Shown in pieces: positions 32,746 to 44,908 of a stretch of 64,000 nt of DNA; positions within the stretch are counted from its first letter, which is position 1, and each line of letters starts with the position of its first letter. Location: assembly GCA_035048495.1 (NCBI GenBank), contig CM068541.1, positions 15,135,929-15,199,928 of the forward strand, given 5' to 3'. Made by a program: the position numbers and the translations under genes. The stretch is from Euptelea pleiosperma (Eukaryota > Streptophyta > Magnoliopsida > Ranunculales > Eupteleaceae). The notes beneath the pieces are model-generated. The model saw only the letters and a program-made list of their open reading frames with translations, had not been told where the DNA came from and made no database searches.

Positions 32746-33561
32746 CTTATGCACTATAATTGGACAAACACAGAAGAATGGGTCTTTTGGAGGGCGTGTG
32801 TTCTGCAGACTCTGCACCCTCATGATCCCTGCAAAGCAAACAGCTGATTTCTCTGACCCTGGATTTAGTCTATCCAGGACAAAGTTATGCCTGCAACCAT
32901 GCACCCCCTAAAAGATGGACAACTCCAAGTCTCTAAGGGCATCTGATAGTTGGAATGATTATTTCCTTCAAAATAGAGGACATCAACCGTCTACCGTCTC
33001 CATATCTGCACACGTGGCAAATGCAGGGAGTGTAATCCACCATCTAATGAGCCCCTCCTAGGAGATCGTGTGGTAAGTAACTAATCTGATCGCACAAACT
33101 TAGTCATCCATTCTATAGACTTGGTCGTCCAGAAGAATGTCAGAGATAAGGAAGGCTATGGTCATTCCATTGTGGTGGCTTATTTCTTAAACTGGTGGGT
33201 CCCATTGACTGTAGACCGTCCTTAGGGTCTAACTGCCATGGGTTCCACAAATGCCCATCAGTCCGCACTGTTTTAATGATGCCCTCCACATAGGAGATCA
33301 AGTGGATGCAAGAACTCTGAAGGGCCCATTTAGCAATGGACTTTTTTTTTCTGCAAATCAACGTGCATAAGAATGTGACTGATCGTATGGTTTGTTAAGT
33401 TGGTCGATCCTTTCGACCTGATGCACATATGGCCCACCTAGGAATCATCAATCAGGGCAGTTTATTCCACCAAGCTCAAAAATCAATTATGATGGAATGA
33501 TCTTAATCGTAGTGTGAAGCATAGGGGATGATGGACCTGATCAGGTTCATTTCTCCCTTGA
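32746..33561. other. Non-coding stretch 3' of the small gene
   Basis: It holds no recognised gene. Bases 33380-33540 carry diverged sequence resembling the GAGTAAAACTT MITE family. Its left part may include the 3' untranslated region of the minus-strand gene. Confidence 0.35.
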
Positions 33562-34059
33562 TCAACTGACTAAAGAGTCAAAACTCACCTGATGACTAGT
33601 CCCTTTATTGGAGTGGTGTAGTGGCTGACCCTGCTCGTCATAGAGGATGAGCCCACTGAATCTCGGGAGCTCGCACCTCTCTCCCATCAGTATGGGCCTT
33701 TGCCACACCGGTGACGCTGAGTTATGACTTCGCCATCCTAATTCCACCTCACTCCCTCCTCCAGCAAGCAGTGGTGGTGCAGTCTGCCGCCAATTCCCAC
33801 TCTCCGTCTCCTCCCACTTGCTTGCTCCACTCCATCGAACCGATCCCATCAACGCCTTCTTTATCGAACCCCAACCAGAACCGATCCTGTTGACGACTTC
33901 TGGTTCTTCATCCACACGTTGCTTCCCTTGTACCCTTTTCTTCTTGATAATGGTCGTCGCGCAGAGGCCAACGACAGCAAGAGAAGTGCACACAAACAGT
34001 AGGAGTGCTTCTTGGGTCGAGAGCTTCCATTTGTCTTCCAAATTCCATAAAGCTTCCAT
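33562..34059 (-). CDS. Uncharacterised plant protein with N-terminal membrane anchor
   Basis: A single open frame of 165 residues. It starts MEALWNLEDKWKLSTQEAL, followed by a hydrophobic segment at about residues 18-38 (LLLFVCTSLAVVGLCATTII) and a KKKR basic stop-transfer. The middle is polar and Ser/Gly/Trp-rich. The C-terminal block VWQRPILMGERCELPRFSGL and ILYDEQGQPLHH is of the kind conserved in a plant-specific protein family of unknown function. The start lies in a good context (AAGCCATGG). Near the 3' end CATCAG|GTGAGT is a perfect splice-donor consensus, so the last nine residues could instead be intronic. No biochemical role can be assigned. A single-pass membrane protein is inferred. 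Confidence 0.75.
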   Translation of the reverse strand: MEALWNLEDKWKLSTQEALLLFVCTSLAVVGLCATTIIKKKRVQGKQRVDEEPEVVNRIGSGWGSIKKALMGSVRWSGASKWEETESGNWRQTAPPLLAGGGSEVELGWRSHNSASPVWQRPILMGERCELPRFSGLILYDEQGQPLHHSNKGTSHQVSFDSLVS

Positions 34060-34589
34060 GGCTTCTTAGGTAGTAGCTCGTAACACTGTAAGAGTCTCAG
34101 TGATGGTAGCAACGTAGGTTGGAGCCTTTTGTACAGGTTTTGTTGCATGTACTTAAAGCGGAATAACTAACCATTCCTTCGTGGGTTGGAATTCCCGTGA
34201 AGTCCACCGCTGGTTGGGCCTTGGCTGATGTTTTGTGGGCCCAATTTTTGTACCGTTGGCAATTGCACCGTTAGTACATATCACGGTTTTTTTTTATATA
34301 TTAATTATATACTTGTCACGTTCCGGATGTGTTACCTACATTTGGGGGGACCCACCTGGACATCACATATGCCAAGAATCGACTCGATTTGGTGATTGGA
34401 ACTATCTTATTGGCCAAGAATAAAACACGATCGGAATGGTGATGCGTGAATTCGATGGAATGGATGGTTGAGATAATCTCAAATAGTCAATTTCTAGCGT
34501 AGGAGATCTGATTTGAAACACCTCTGCTGTGGCACCACATCATCTTTTTTGTTGTCAGTCTCCCTTGAACGGCCGCATTGCTATCTTCG

Positions 34590-35110
34590 AGACCACTACT
34601 ATGGATCGATACACCAAAAATGATTGGTGATTTCTAACTGTCGGTTGATATTCAACCGTGGGATTCGAGCATTATTTGGGCCATGGTTTTAAAAACGGCC
34701 GTTTAAATGGTAACGCCCCAAGCCCGTTTCCGTTTAAACCCGTTTAATCGGTTTTGAAAAAAACGGCCGTTTTTTGGTTTTAACGGCCGTTAAAATCGTT
34801 TAAACAGCCGTTTAATCTTGAAAAATTTTGTGAAAAAAATGGCCGTTAAAAACGTTTAATTTCCGTTAAAATCCGTTAAAATCCATTTTTTTTAATTTTC
34901 AAATTTCAAAATTTGAATTTCAGCACCACTTTTTCCGTTAAAATCCGTTTAATTCCATTTTTTTCTATTTTTTTTCCATTTTTGCCCCTGACCGTTTCAA
35001 TCCGTTTAAACGGTAATGCCCCCAGTCCGTTTAACTGTTAAAACGGCCTCCTTTAAACCTTGATTTGGGCTACACAAGTTCAACCCCAAAACTATGTTGG
35101 ACCCACGTGA
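34590..35110. mobile_element. MITE-family fragment split by a hAT-like MITE
   Basis: Left of the insert it reads GTGATTTCTAACTGTCGG and GAGCATTATTTGGGC. Right of it the sequence continues TACACAAGTTC. GAGCATTATTTGGGTAC is the conserved centre of the family. Only the central part is recognisable. Confidence 0.45.
34682..35062. mobile_element. hAT-like MITE, 381 bp, 8-bp target duplication
   Basis: The left end is CATGGTTTTAAAAACGGCC and the right end is CGGCCTCCTTTAAACCTTG. It is flanked by ATTTGGGC at 34674-34681 and 35063-35070. The interior is made of CCGTTTAAAC / ACGGCCGTT motifs. It is related to the CAAGGTTTAAA elements. Confidence 0.82.
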
Positions 35111-35450
35111 TCTATCAACTCCCGTTCTTTTGGGGCCCACATGATCCATTAGCTGCTGATCTATCGACCCTCATTATTATGTGGGGCCATTTGATGTGTG
35201 TGGTCCACATATTAACCCCCGTTATTCTTTGGGGCCCACATGATTTAGCAACCACCATTATTATGTGGGACCCACATGGTCTACATGATCTATCAACCCT
35301 TGTTATTTTGTGGAGCCTACATGGACCACGAACCCTCGTTATTATGTGGGGCCTGCTTGATGTGTGTGATCCACATATGATCTATTAACCCTTATTATGT
35401 GGGGCCTACTTATGATCTATCTATCCTCTTATTATTTGGAACCAACGTAA
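35080..35450. repeat. Degenerate minisatellite, unit about 55-60 bp
   Basis: It repeats GGGGCCCACATGATCTA, TCAACCCTCGTTATTATGTG and variants about six or seven times. A 107-residue open frame across it is a by-product. Confidence 0.75.
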
Positions 35451-36862
35451 TCTATGACAACATGAATTTTTTTTGTATAATGCATGTGCAACCAACACAA
35501 TTCTAATTCAAGTGTCTCCATTTACTAACCAAGCACACGAGAACTAAGACGTATATCTTCGAAGCATTCTTGGCTGTTGATAACCAAACACTGACTTGCA
35601 ACCTTAGTGGGCACGCACCATGAAGGTGCGGACCTCCAAGGCACGCATCTTCATTTGAAGATCTGCAACGCTATTGCAAAGTATCTCCCCAAGAGATTCG
35701 AATGCGAATAGCAAACAGTCTCTAGGTTACCCCTGGCAACATGACAGTTCACCTATGACACGAAGGACCTTGCTTAGTTCCTTGCATTGGGATGCAAATT
35801 GCAATTAGATGCAAATGCATCCCATTGCCTTGTATTCGCTTGGCAAGGGAATGCACTTGTAGTTGCTTGATCAATACAATGCAAACAGATGTAAATGAAG
35901 TTTATGTGATTGGTTGGGTTATGCAATGCAAATTACTGCAATACCATTTTTTTGGTGAAAATGACTTTATATAAGGCATTATTGATCAATTGAACTACTT
36001 AGACCCTGTTTGGTTAGCTATTAGGATGCATTTTGCACTTCAGTGCAAATGCGGTGAGTTGCATTGCAGTCACTTACCACAATTTTTGGGTTGCACATGC
36101 TTGCATCCATTTTCTTACAAAACACAAAACGTCCTAAATTCTCCCATGGAGTCTCTCTAGCAGCATCTTCCTATCTTTTGTATCAAAAACTAAATTGCAA
36201 ATGCATTTCGTAGATAGTCATCGTTGAATATCCTTTAATCTTCACCACTTCCTCACGAACAGTTGATGCACGAGATACGGGGGTTATAGCCTTTTTAAGA
36301 CCTTGAATTTCATACTTCAAATCTTGAACGATCTCCCTTCGATTCATCTATATTATTGACCTACTTCCCATGCTTCCTTTTCTTTAATGAAAAAGATCCT
36401 CCGATTGAATAGCTTCTTGTCGCAGGGCTGTTGCCGATGATAATCGTCGAATGCTCGAGGTTCCACTTCAGACCCACACAAACATATTTTATATAATTCA
36501 TTATATAAAATCAGAGTGGGAGCCAGTTGGTCAATTTCTGGCAGAATTCGTCAGGAAAATGACTGAACAAAAATCACCATGGAATTCATCTCATCATTTT
36601 ACCCTATGAGACCAATTTTTGTAATCATTTCACTTGCAGGAATTGCACATTTCGATCCCATGTCCACGTACATTTTGTTGGATAGATGTATTTTAATGCG
36701 ATACACCTTATCATTTTCTTAAGTAGCATGGCCACCAAGAATAAAACATGTGGTGACACGTTGTTATACCAACACCACACGTATTTTATAATTATTTCTT
36801 TAAATATAACAATACGAAATCACCAATATGACATCATGATATACGTATTATTGTTATTAGGG
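35451..36862. other. Non-coding DNA with GCAAATGCA-rich patches
   Basis: TGCAAATGCATCCCATTGC-like motifs recur between 35780 and 36080. ACCCTGTTTGGTTAGC at about 36003 resembles a MITE end, but a partner end was not found. No gene was recognised. Confidence 0.35.
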
Positions 36863-37754
36863 ATTTTTTGACATACCCCCCAGGTTATCTTTAAAATTTG
36901 ACATACCCCCACAATTTGAAAAGGCTGACATACCCCCAATGACTCGGTCCACTATCATTTGACTAGTGTTGACCCAATTTGACTACCAATTTTGTTTTAA
37001 AGGACCAAAATACCCATTATCTGCCAAAACCCAATCCCCAAATCAAACGGCTGTGATTTCTGATTAGTTCTGTAACTATTGTCTCTGTTTAACATATTAG
37101 GAATTTTTTGGGTAAGTAAGTGGTTGATTAAAACTGATTTCATTGAAGAACTATAGAGAGAAGGGTTTGGAAGAAAATGAGAGGGTGAAAACATAGCTTT
37201 ATAAGATTAAATAAAAAAAATATGAACTTTTTAGAATTAATCTAAATCGGTAATATATGAGACTTCATAACTCATAGAACAGTGGATTTTGTCTTCATCT
37301 GATAAAGAAAAATAACTCCTCAATGGCAAAGCTCTTAAAACTAGGCAGTTAGTTACTTCTTGATAAGAAAGTTTTTTGGGTTTTCTTTGGTTATTTTAGT
37401 TATAGGATTGATTTTTTGCTTTACGATTTCTATCTTGAATTTTGACTTCATAACACATCTTGTTTGTTGTGGAACATTTCTGTGGAAGTCTTCCAATTTT
37501 GTTTGTTGTCTATGCAAAAAAATGAAGGTTCGGGAATGGAACCGTTGGTTCTATAATAGACATGGCGATGCATGGTTTTATACATTATATGTCTCTAGTC
37601 TTACAGCCTTTTGATTTGGGAGTTTGGGTAACACTAGTCAAATAACATTGGACCAGGTCATAGGGGGCTATATATGTCAATTTTTTTAAAATAGGGGGAG
37701 GGGGGGGGGGGTATGTCAAATTTCAAATATAACATGGGGGGTATTGATATTCGC
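36863..37754. mobile_element. TIR element with about 120-bp arms, 0.9 kb
   Basis: The left arm reads TTGACATACCCCCCAGGTTA, AAATTTGACATACCCCC and TCATTTGACTAGTGTTGACC. The reverse-complemented right arm reads ATCAATACCCCCCATGTTA, AAATTTGACATACCCCC and TTATTTGACTAGTGTTACCC. The arms are clear inverted repeats. The 0.6-kb core has no recognised transposase. A target duplication was not established. Confidence 0.65.
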
Positions 37755-37769
37755 TCAAAAGTGCTTATT

Positions 37770-40700
37770 TTAAGCCATTATCCTTATAGCGATGTCGCAT
37801 TCTCCTACGTAAAACTTGTCTTTCCGTCGACTTTTTCAAGTAAGAGTTTCTTCCATTGCGTAGAGCGCATTCTTTAGCCGAAAATCGACTATTTACATGA
37901 AATATACGCATTTCGGATAGTCTAGATATGAAATCATTTTGATTAAGTCTCATTACGCGCTTTTCTCTCGTAGGATACCCGATCGGGCGATTTTCGAGAC
38001 TTGCGGGCCCACGATCAACCATAGAAGCCTAATATCAAAGCTTAAGGAGTCAACAAGCTATGACAAGAAGATACCGGCCAAGTACGGGTCAAGTCAGAGG
38101 ATCGTAGAGCCAGATAAAGAACCAAGAGAGAGGCAAAGCTGAAGACCAAGAGACGGGCCAAAGTGATTCAAAGCTGCACCGACTGACATAAAATGACGGC
38201 TTACATAATTGGTGAAGCCGACGGAAGATTACATTGAAGATCAGGGTTCATGACCCTCCGCCAGCTCTTTTGCCTTTATTTTGTATTATTTTCTCTCTCC
38301 TCTCTCCTAATTCTCTCCATCTCTCTAGACTCTAATATCTAACCCGTAGATCATCTCATCCTACCATTAGATCCCCAGATCTACCATCCGATCCCCCTTT
38401 CCATGATCGAATTGCCTATATCTCACCATCTGATCCTTAGATCGATCATCCTAACCCTCCGATCTCCATCATCAAACCTCAGATCTTCTCTCATTTAGCT
38501 TATTCCATCTCTCATAGTTCTTTTACTGTTAGATCTTCAATTCGACCGTTAGATCATTCATCTAACTGTTGGATCTCTTCAGATCTTACGGTCCGCCAAG
38601 TGTGGACTAAGTCAAACCGCTACCTCATCTCATCAAATTATCATAGTTCCATCATCTTATGGCCCCTATGGCCTTAATGGTCTACAAAGCCCATGGCCAA
38701 GTGGCCCACAAGCAAATTGGAAGCCCATGGCCTCGTAACCCGTCCTAGAGCCCATGGTGTTTTGGGCTCATTCACCATTTCTCTCATAACATGGCCCACA
38801 ACCCACTCTTTCAAGCCCAAATCCTAGTGGGCCATCATATATGCCCAACGCCCATGGTGTCACATCATGTCATGGCCCATAGCTCATTCCCATGGAGAAA
38901 AGGTCTTCCAAGACCATTTCTTTCTCCTATCCACGTGGTCACTTATCCTTGAGGAGAAGAATCTTTCCTCTCTCTCTATAGCAACCTATAAGAGGTTTAC
39001 AACCTCTTTTGGGAAACTCGGTTCCCTCCCCCTCTAAAACTCTCTCTTCTTGCCCCTCTCTTCCCTGATCATTGTTTTGCTCATTCTTTTCGCATTCTCC
39101 GGCGAAAATCACACCACCGTCCTCCATTGATTCCGGCGAAAGCTTGTCGGAATTGTTCAAGAACACCCTGTTCTTCTTCTTCCTCCTCTTCTTGCTCTTC
39201 TTCTTTTCCTTCCTTTCTACCGGAGTTGTAGAACTCCGGCGCTGCAACTCCACCTTTTCCAGCCACCACCATCTCCAAGCGTCATCTCATTGCTGCCTGA
39301 GAACCCAGCCTGCAATTTCGGATCTCTGAAAAGGGTGTGCGTCTCCTACACGGTCAGATTTCCTCCCTCTTCTTCTTCTTCTTCTTCTTTTTCCACCGGA
39401 GTTGCTGCAACTCCGGCCTGCTGCTCCTCTCGTCCACTTCACAGCAATGCCTTCTCCTCCTTTGCACAACCAGCAACTCCATGGCTTGAAGGCTGTTAAA
39501 GAAACCTGTTGCACCTCGTCTTCTTAACAGGCCAAACCAGTTGGAGACTCCCACGTCCTCCTTCTTTGCTGGTGTTGCCACACCACCATCTCCACGTTCT
39601 ACCTCGCTGCACTAGCAAGGAGCACCGCGAGTCCCTCCACCTTTGTTCAAGTAACCAGCAAACCTGCTGGCTTCTCCTCTTCCAACTTGTAGACCAGCTT
39701 CCCCACTTGTTGGTTCTCCTCCTTGTTTGCCCATGGCTCCTTCCTCACCTTGCAGAGACTGCCATCATCTATCTTCTTCACAGTTGTAGGTTGCAGGTTC
39801 TCTTCTCTCCGAATCCCATCTTTTCTTCACCAGCCACCACTCTCCACGTTGGGTGTTGGTCCCCAGGCTATAAACTTGCAACCTTCGGTTGCTTGTTCTC
39901 TCACCTTGTCGGCCAAGGAAAACAGCCCGACCTGCAACTCCCATCTTGCTCACATTCCGATCGGACTTTGCCTCCTTGTTAAACCTCGACCTGCACCAAT
40001 CCATCGTCAAGCCGCAGCCATCATCCACGTCAATTGCAGCAAAGAGCAGTTGCAACTAGCGGTCCAGCAACTCGACACCGTTGCAACTATGAGGTAGCAT
40101 CTCCTCATTCAAAGCTTTCCGGAAACCTGCAACTCCAGCCGGTTTTTTGAGCTTCTATCCAAGAACCACCATTGCTGGGGTTGCATCCAGCAAACCACCG
40201 TCTTCTCCTTCACTTCTCTAAGCAGCTGCACAGCCACCAATCCCATGGATTGCACCATCTCCAGCTGGTATTTCAGAACTCTTCTTCCACGTCTCCATCA
40301 GGCTGCAACAGTAAGTGATTTGCTCATCTCTTAGGTCTGAACGTCCACCTCAACGCCTCAGCCACCAGAGCATTGCCTGCAACACTTGCAGGCCGTCATC
40401 CTCTTCCCCAGGCGCTCATCCGCTCAGGCCTTCACATCCCCAACCAGCACCACCACAACTCCTCTTGCTAGTAAAGACGGTGCTGCACAGCAACTCCTTG
40501 CCGCCTGCTGCTCTCTTGCACCACAACACCTGCAAGACGCTTCCCCTCTTCCATCAACATCTCCGCCCAGTACCCTCCTTGGATTCCAGCGTGATCTCCT
40601 CACTGTGCACACCTGCAAGTGCAGCATTGCACAACCACATTGCATCCGTCTCAGCCTCTCCAGGCAGCAACATCCTCTTTGCTGCCTTTATCTTCATCAA

Positions 40701-41060
40701 CACCCTCAACATTGCTGCTACAAGGTCACCCCCTTCCTCCGACCTCAAGTATTCTGGCTCCTCCTCTAGGTGTGTTTCGACACCTCCACTAGCCTGCCTC
40801 CACGGTGAAGACAGGGAATTCCATCACCATTCTCACCCTTATCACCCCATCTTGGGTTTTCCAACCAACGGCCAGATCTGAAATCCACGTGTCCAATGCA
40901 TGCACAGTCCATCTACAAGTGTAGCACGCTACCTCTTACCGTGTGAACACTAGCTTTTGCTCCATACCAGGCTGCTTTACAGTTGTGCAAACAACCCGAA
41001 AAACCACTTCACCACCAGCCTGCACCTTTACCATTTCATGCACCTCAAGGCTAATCCCTT
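37770..41060 (+). other. Pyrimidine-rich block, probably retrotransposon-derived
   Basis: Bases 38336-38600 are packed with AGATC motifs (CCGTTAGATCATTCATCTAA). Bases 38690-38900 repeat AGCCCATGGCC / GGCCCA motifs. Bases 39000-40900 are strongly C+T-rich on the plus strand and repeat GCAACTCC / CTGCAACTCC. Long frames such as 40315-40881 and 39509-39982 are low-complexity and match no domain. This may be the leader of a large LTR element without coding genes, but neither LTR was identified. Confidence 0.35.
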
Positions 41061-43840
41061 AGCCGTGATCATTGGGTAAGTTGCATTTTAATAATTTCTC
41101 TGTTTATCTCTCTAAAAATCTCTATATCCTCTCTTTTTATCTCTAACCTCTCTCTAGTTTCTACCTTCTCTCCCTTTATCTCTCTAAAAACCCTCACTTT
41201 CTCTCTCTACCTATTTTCTCTCTCTAGCCAATTTGATTGCTTTCTAGTCTATTGCATGCTTCATTAGTTGTTTTCATTTATTTATTTCAAAATCAGTGTA
41301 ATTTGACGTTTCCAGTTTAATAAATTGACCTATTTTAGCACAATTGTTTCGTTAATTTTTAGTTTATTTATTCTTTATTTCTAGATAGTCATAATCATCT
41401 CTCAAAGAAAAGATTATTTTAATCTCGATTTTCACCATTCTCACCCTTCCATTATTTTTAGCAGATTTTCGTTAATTTGTTCTTTACTTTGCCCTAACCC
41501 CGAGTACGGACGATATCCGACACGAGCCACTGTGCAAGTCTGCATTTTTGCAGATTAAGTTAACTAATTCGGAGAAATTACAAATATTGTTGAAATCAAG
41601 GGTTTCCGATCCAACGACACGAAAAAATCTTAATTTCTGGTATGTCAAAAATTCACTTATTATTTTATAAGTTAAACCAAATCCGTTGGTTTAAGAAAGA
41701 GAAAATAAACAAAACAAGAGAAAGAAATCCAAGACACCGAAATAAAAGCAAAAAAAAAAAAAAAACTCGTATAAAGGGGATGAATAAGCCCTACTTGCTA
41801 AAACTTAACTATGTGGGAAAGATTTCAAAAAGTTTCAAACTGATACGAATTGTTTTGGTAGAAAAAGCTTGAGAAGAAGGGGGAAAGTGGGAGAAATTTG
41901 CCTAATTTGTATGAGCTTCATACATATAGGTGGTTTAAGCTTTTTACTTATCTTCTTTGTTTTTACGAGTTCCATGACAAATCTTGGATTTTAATTGTTG
42001 ATATTCATGCTAGACATTAGTTGTTTTTTTTTTTTTGAAAATTTATAATTATCAATCTTACTTTCATTAGCAGTAAAACTTCTAGTCTATATTTTCAGTA
42101 GTCTTTTACTCTATTTTTATATGCTATTTTGTAAGCCGTACAATAAATGCAATTGTTTGCAAGTGTAGCGGTAGTTCAAATCTTAAATTCATATATCCAT
42201 TGTTATATGGCCATCTTTTCTGTACATTCCTTAGAATATTTGTCGAGTCTAATTTTCAAAATAGCTAAAATTGTGTAGAATTAAATATTTATTTGTTTAG
42301 GTTATGTTACATAGACTTGTATATATAACATGGCTAGCTAAACTACTACTAAGGTCGGCCAAGCTATAGACTTGTTAGCAGAGCTACATCCTACATGCGG
42401 GTTACACTATAATTGTTTCACATAGGCATGGTTCTATTTATATTGGTACTCTTGATTGGCACTTATTTTCACTTAAAACATTTAAAGAAATATCATTATT
42501 AATGTTATTATTAATTTTATTTTTTATTTACTTAATTTATTTAATAGAAATAAGGAAACGCCCCCATTTAAATTTGATAAAAGTACTTTTTGACCCAAAT
42601 TCCAATGAAATTAAATTGTAATTCCAATTCAATAACAAAATTTAATTTTTGAATCGGTTAAAAGTTTCAACTTTCAAAAATAAATTTCTTAATTTTCAAG
42701 AGTTGATGATTTTTTCTATAATTAATCAAGTATAAAAGACCAAATACTAGCAAAAATATTTTCAATTTTATAAAATTTTGACCAATAAAAAAAAGACTAA
42801 AAACCTTATTTTTTTGACTTACCCAAAATTTAGAATTTTTGTTAAATTTAATAAGTTTAATTTTTAATGTCAAATTTTAAAATTAAATGGATGATGATTA
42901 AATCAAAACTAAGAAATTTTGATCAATATAGATCATAAAGTGGTTCTGACTAAGTTTAACTTTTGTTGACTATTTGACCAATGTTGACTGTAATTTACAT
43001 TGTTTCTAATTTTATCCAAATCGACAAAATTAAATAATTTTTGAATCATTTAAGTAATTTTAACTTTTTGAGAATTATATGAAAAATGTCAATTATGGTG
43101 ACATAAATTTCTCAGTTGACTTTCAACCTTTTTACTTCTGATGTTTTGTCGAATTTTCCTTTAACTATGGCCAGCTAGTATATCCAGATTTGACCCCGAT
43201 TAACTTTTGAACCATCGTAATTTTTGTATTGGATCCCTATCATGGACCCAAATTTATTTGCTAGTTGTTAGTTGTGGATCTAAATTTTGTTAGATGGTTT
43301 GGATATATGGTTTACATGATGGTTAGTTATCGGGGCCCCTCGAGTATTTCTTGTATGTGGTTTTTTTTTTGAAAACATGAATTTTATATCTGTCAGTCGA
43401 TGATGATATTGATTGACTGTGCTTATTTGGTTTTTGAATGAGAAAAAATATTTTATTGATTTATTAGTTAAATGAAAAATAAAGTCATATAAGGTATTAT
43501 ATTATATTATATCAGATCAATGTATCAGAAAAGGGCTAGTGAATTCTTCACAGACAATTAGTCGTAGTTTCTTTTTCAGAAATAATTAATTGGTCAGGAT
43601 GATGACTAGGGGCATGTACTCTATCTCCCCGACTCCCTAACGTTTATTGAATGTCAGGGAGATAAGCATTACTAATTAAAGAAGTCCAAGAAGTTCTAGT
43701 GGTATTTTTTGAGAAAACTTTGGTGTAAAGGTGGCAACCAAAGCTAAAAACGTGGGGTATAATATTTGATCTCATGCTAGATGAGCTAAAAGTGTGCCAA
43801 TGGCATCTCATAGGCCAAAAAATCAAGATAGGTGAAGACC
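41061..43840. other. AT-rich DNA without recognised genes
   Basis: It begins with a CTCTCTATTTATCTCTCT-rich leader-like stretch (41095-41230). CCCCGAGTACGGACG at about 41500 is followed by long AT-rich DNA. No domain-bearing frame was seen on either strand. Confidence 0.4.
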
Positions 43841-43847
43841 GTCTATA

Positions 43848-44908
43848 ATACCCCGAACTTTCGTTGTAGGGTATTATGATAATTTTACAAAAAAAAAATT
43901 AGACTTCTGTTGTTATATTTATGTTTAGATATCATGTATGAACATGTATATCAATTTTGGTTACATTTTGACAACTTCGAAAATAAGGGTTTTATGCGAC
44001 CCGCAAGAGTAAACTTTCATAGAAAATTTAGACCTCCGATCGACGAACGGATAGTTTCGGCACGATCGTATACTTATATAGATCCTAAATATCAAATAAT
44101 ATAGCCAACTTTATTTTTCTTATTTTTAGGCTAAATTTTAAGTAGGACCCATGTCTTAAGGTTTCTAGACCTTGTAGAGAAACTTTAAAACTATAACAAA
44201 CAATTTTGAAAAAAAATTATATTTTTGTAATTTTTGAATTTTCCTGCTATTTTATATTTTTAAAATATTAAAATTTATTTTTGAATAAATTTAAAATGAG
44301 TATGGGACCCGCATAACTAGTTTCGAGTCAATCCGACAAGAGGTTGACCATTTTTCGGGACTTTGATCAATTACCGATATTTTGTGTATTAGAATATTTA
44401 TTTGAATTTTAGGTGTGTGACAAGTGTCAACATCTTATTAATTATGAACTATTAAATTATATGATATGATTTATATGAATTAATGAATAAATGTTGTGTA
44501 TTAATATATTATAAAGTATAGTTTAATGCTCATATATATTAATCATATTAAACCATCACCTTTTGAGAGAATATGACATAATTATAATTAATTACTATTT
44601 TAATTATTAATATAAATAATTGTATTATTAATTAAGTTAAAATTGTTGGGTGGGCTCATAGGGCCAATTTATAGTTCTTTTGGGCTTTAAAAAATCTTAA
44701 TTGAAGCCAAGTTGATACACATGGGCTTTGAGCCCATTTCTAACCTATTAGTAATTCAAAATATGAGTTTTTGAGGGTTAAAAAAGTCACTCTTTTGAGA
44801 GCTACGAATTTCACTCATTCTCTTTTGTTGCTCAACAACTTAAGAGAATCTCTATCAATTCAAATTTCAAACCTTCCCTCCCTTGTGTTATTTAAATAAG
44901 GCAACCAA
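43848..44908 (+). repeat. LTR-like sequence beginning ATACCCCGAAC
   Basis: ATAATACCCCGAACTTTCG is a terminus often seen in plant Ty3-type LTRs. The right boundary is not visible, and the next TIR element may be inserted into it. Sequence after 46221 (TTCGGAGAAAA, ACACCGAGTAGGAC) could be the remainder. Confidence 0.25.

Noticed and set aside
32713..32904. 63-residue frame with Cys/His residues as a zinc protein
   Set aside because: It overlaps the TRIM terminal repeat, the Cys/His spacing fits no known finger, and no similarity was recognised.
35065..35388. 107-residue frame
   Set aside because: It lies entirely in a degenerate tandem repeat; the repeated peptide mirrors the DNA repeat.
39509..40881. 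Long plus-strand frames (157, 124 and 188 residues) as genes
   Set aside because: Low-complexity Ser/Pro/His/Leu content arising from a C+T-rich repeat block; frames overlap each other, with no domain and no start context.
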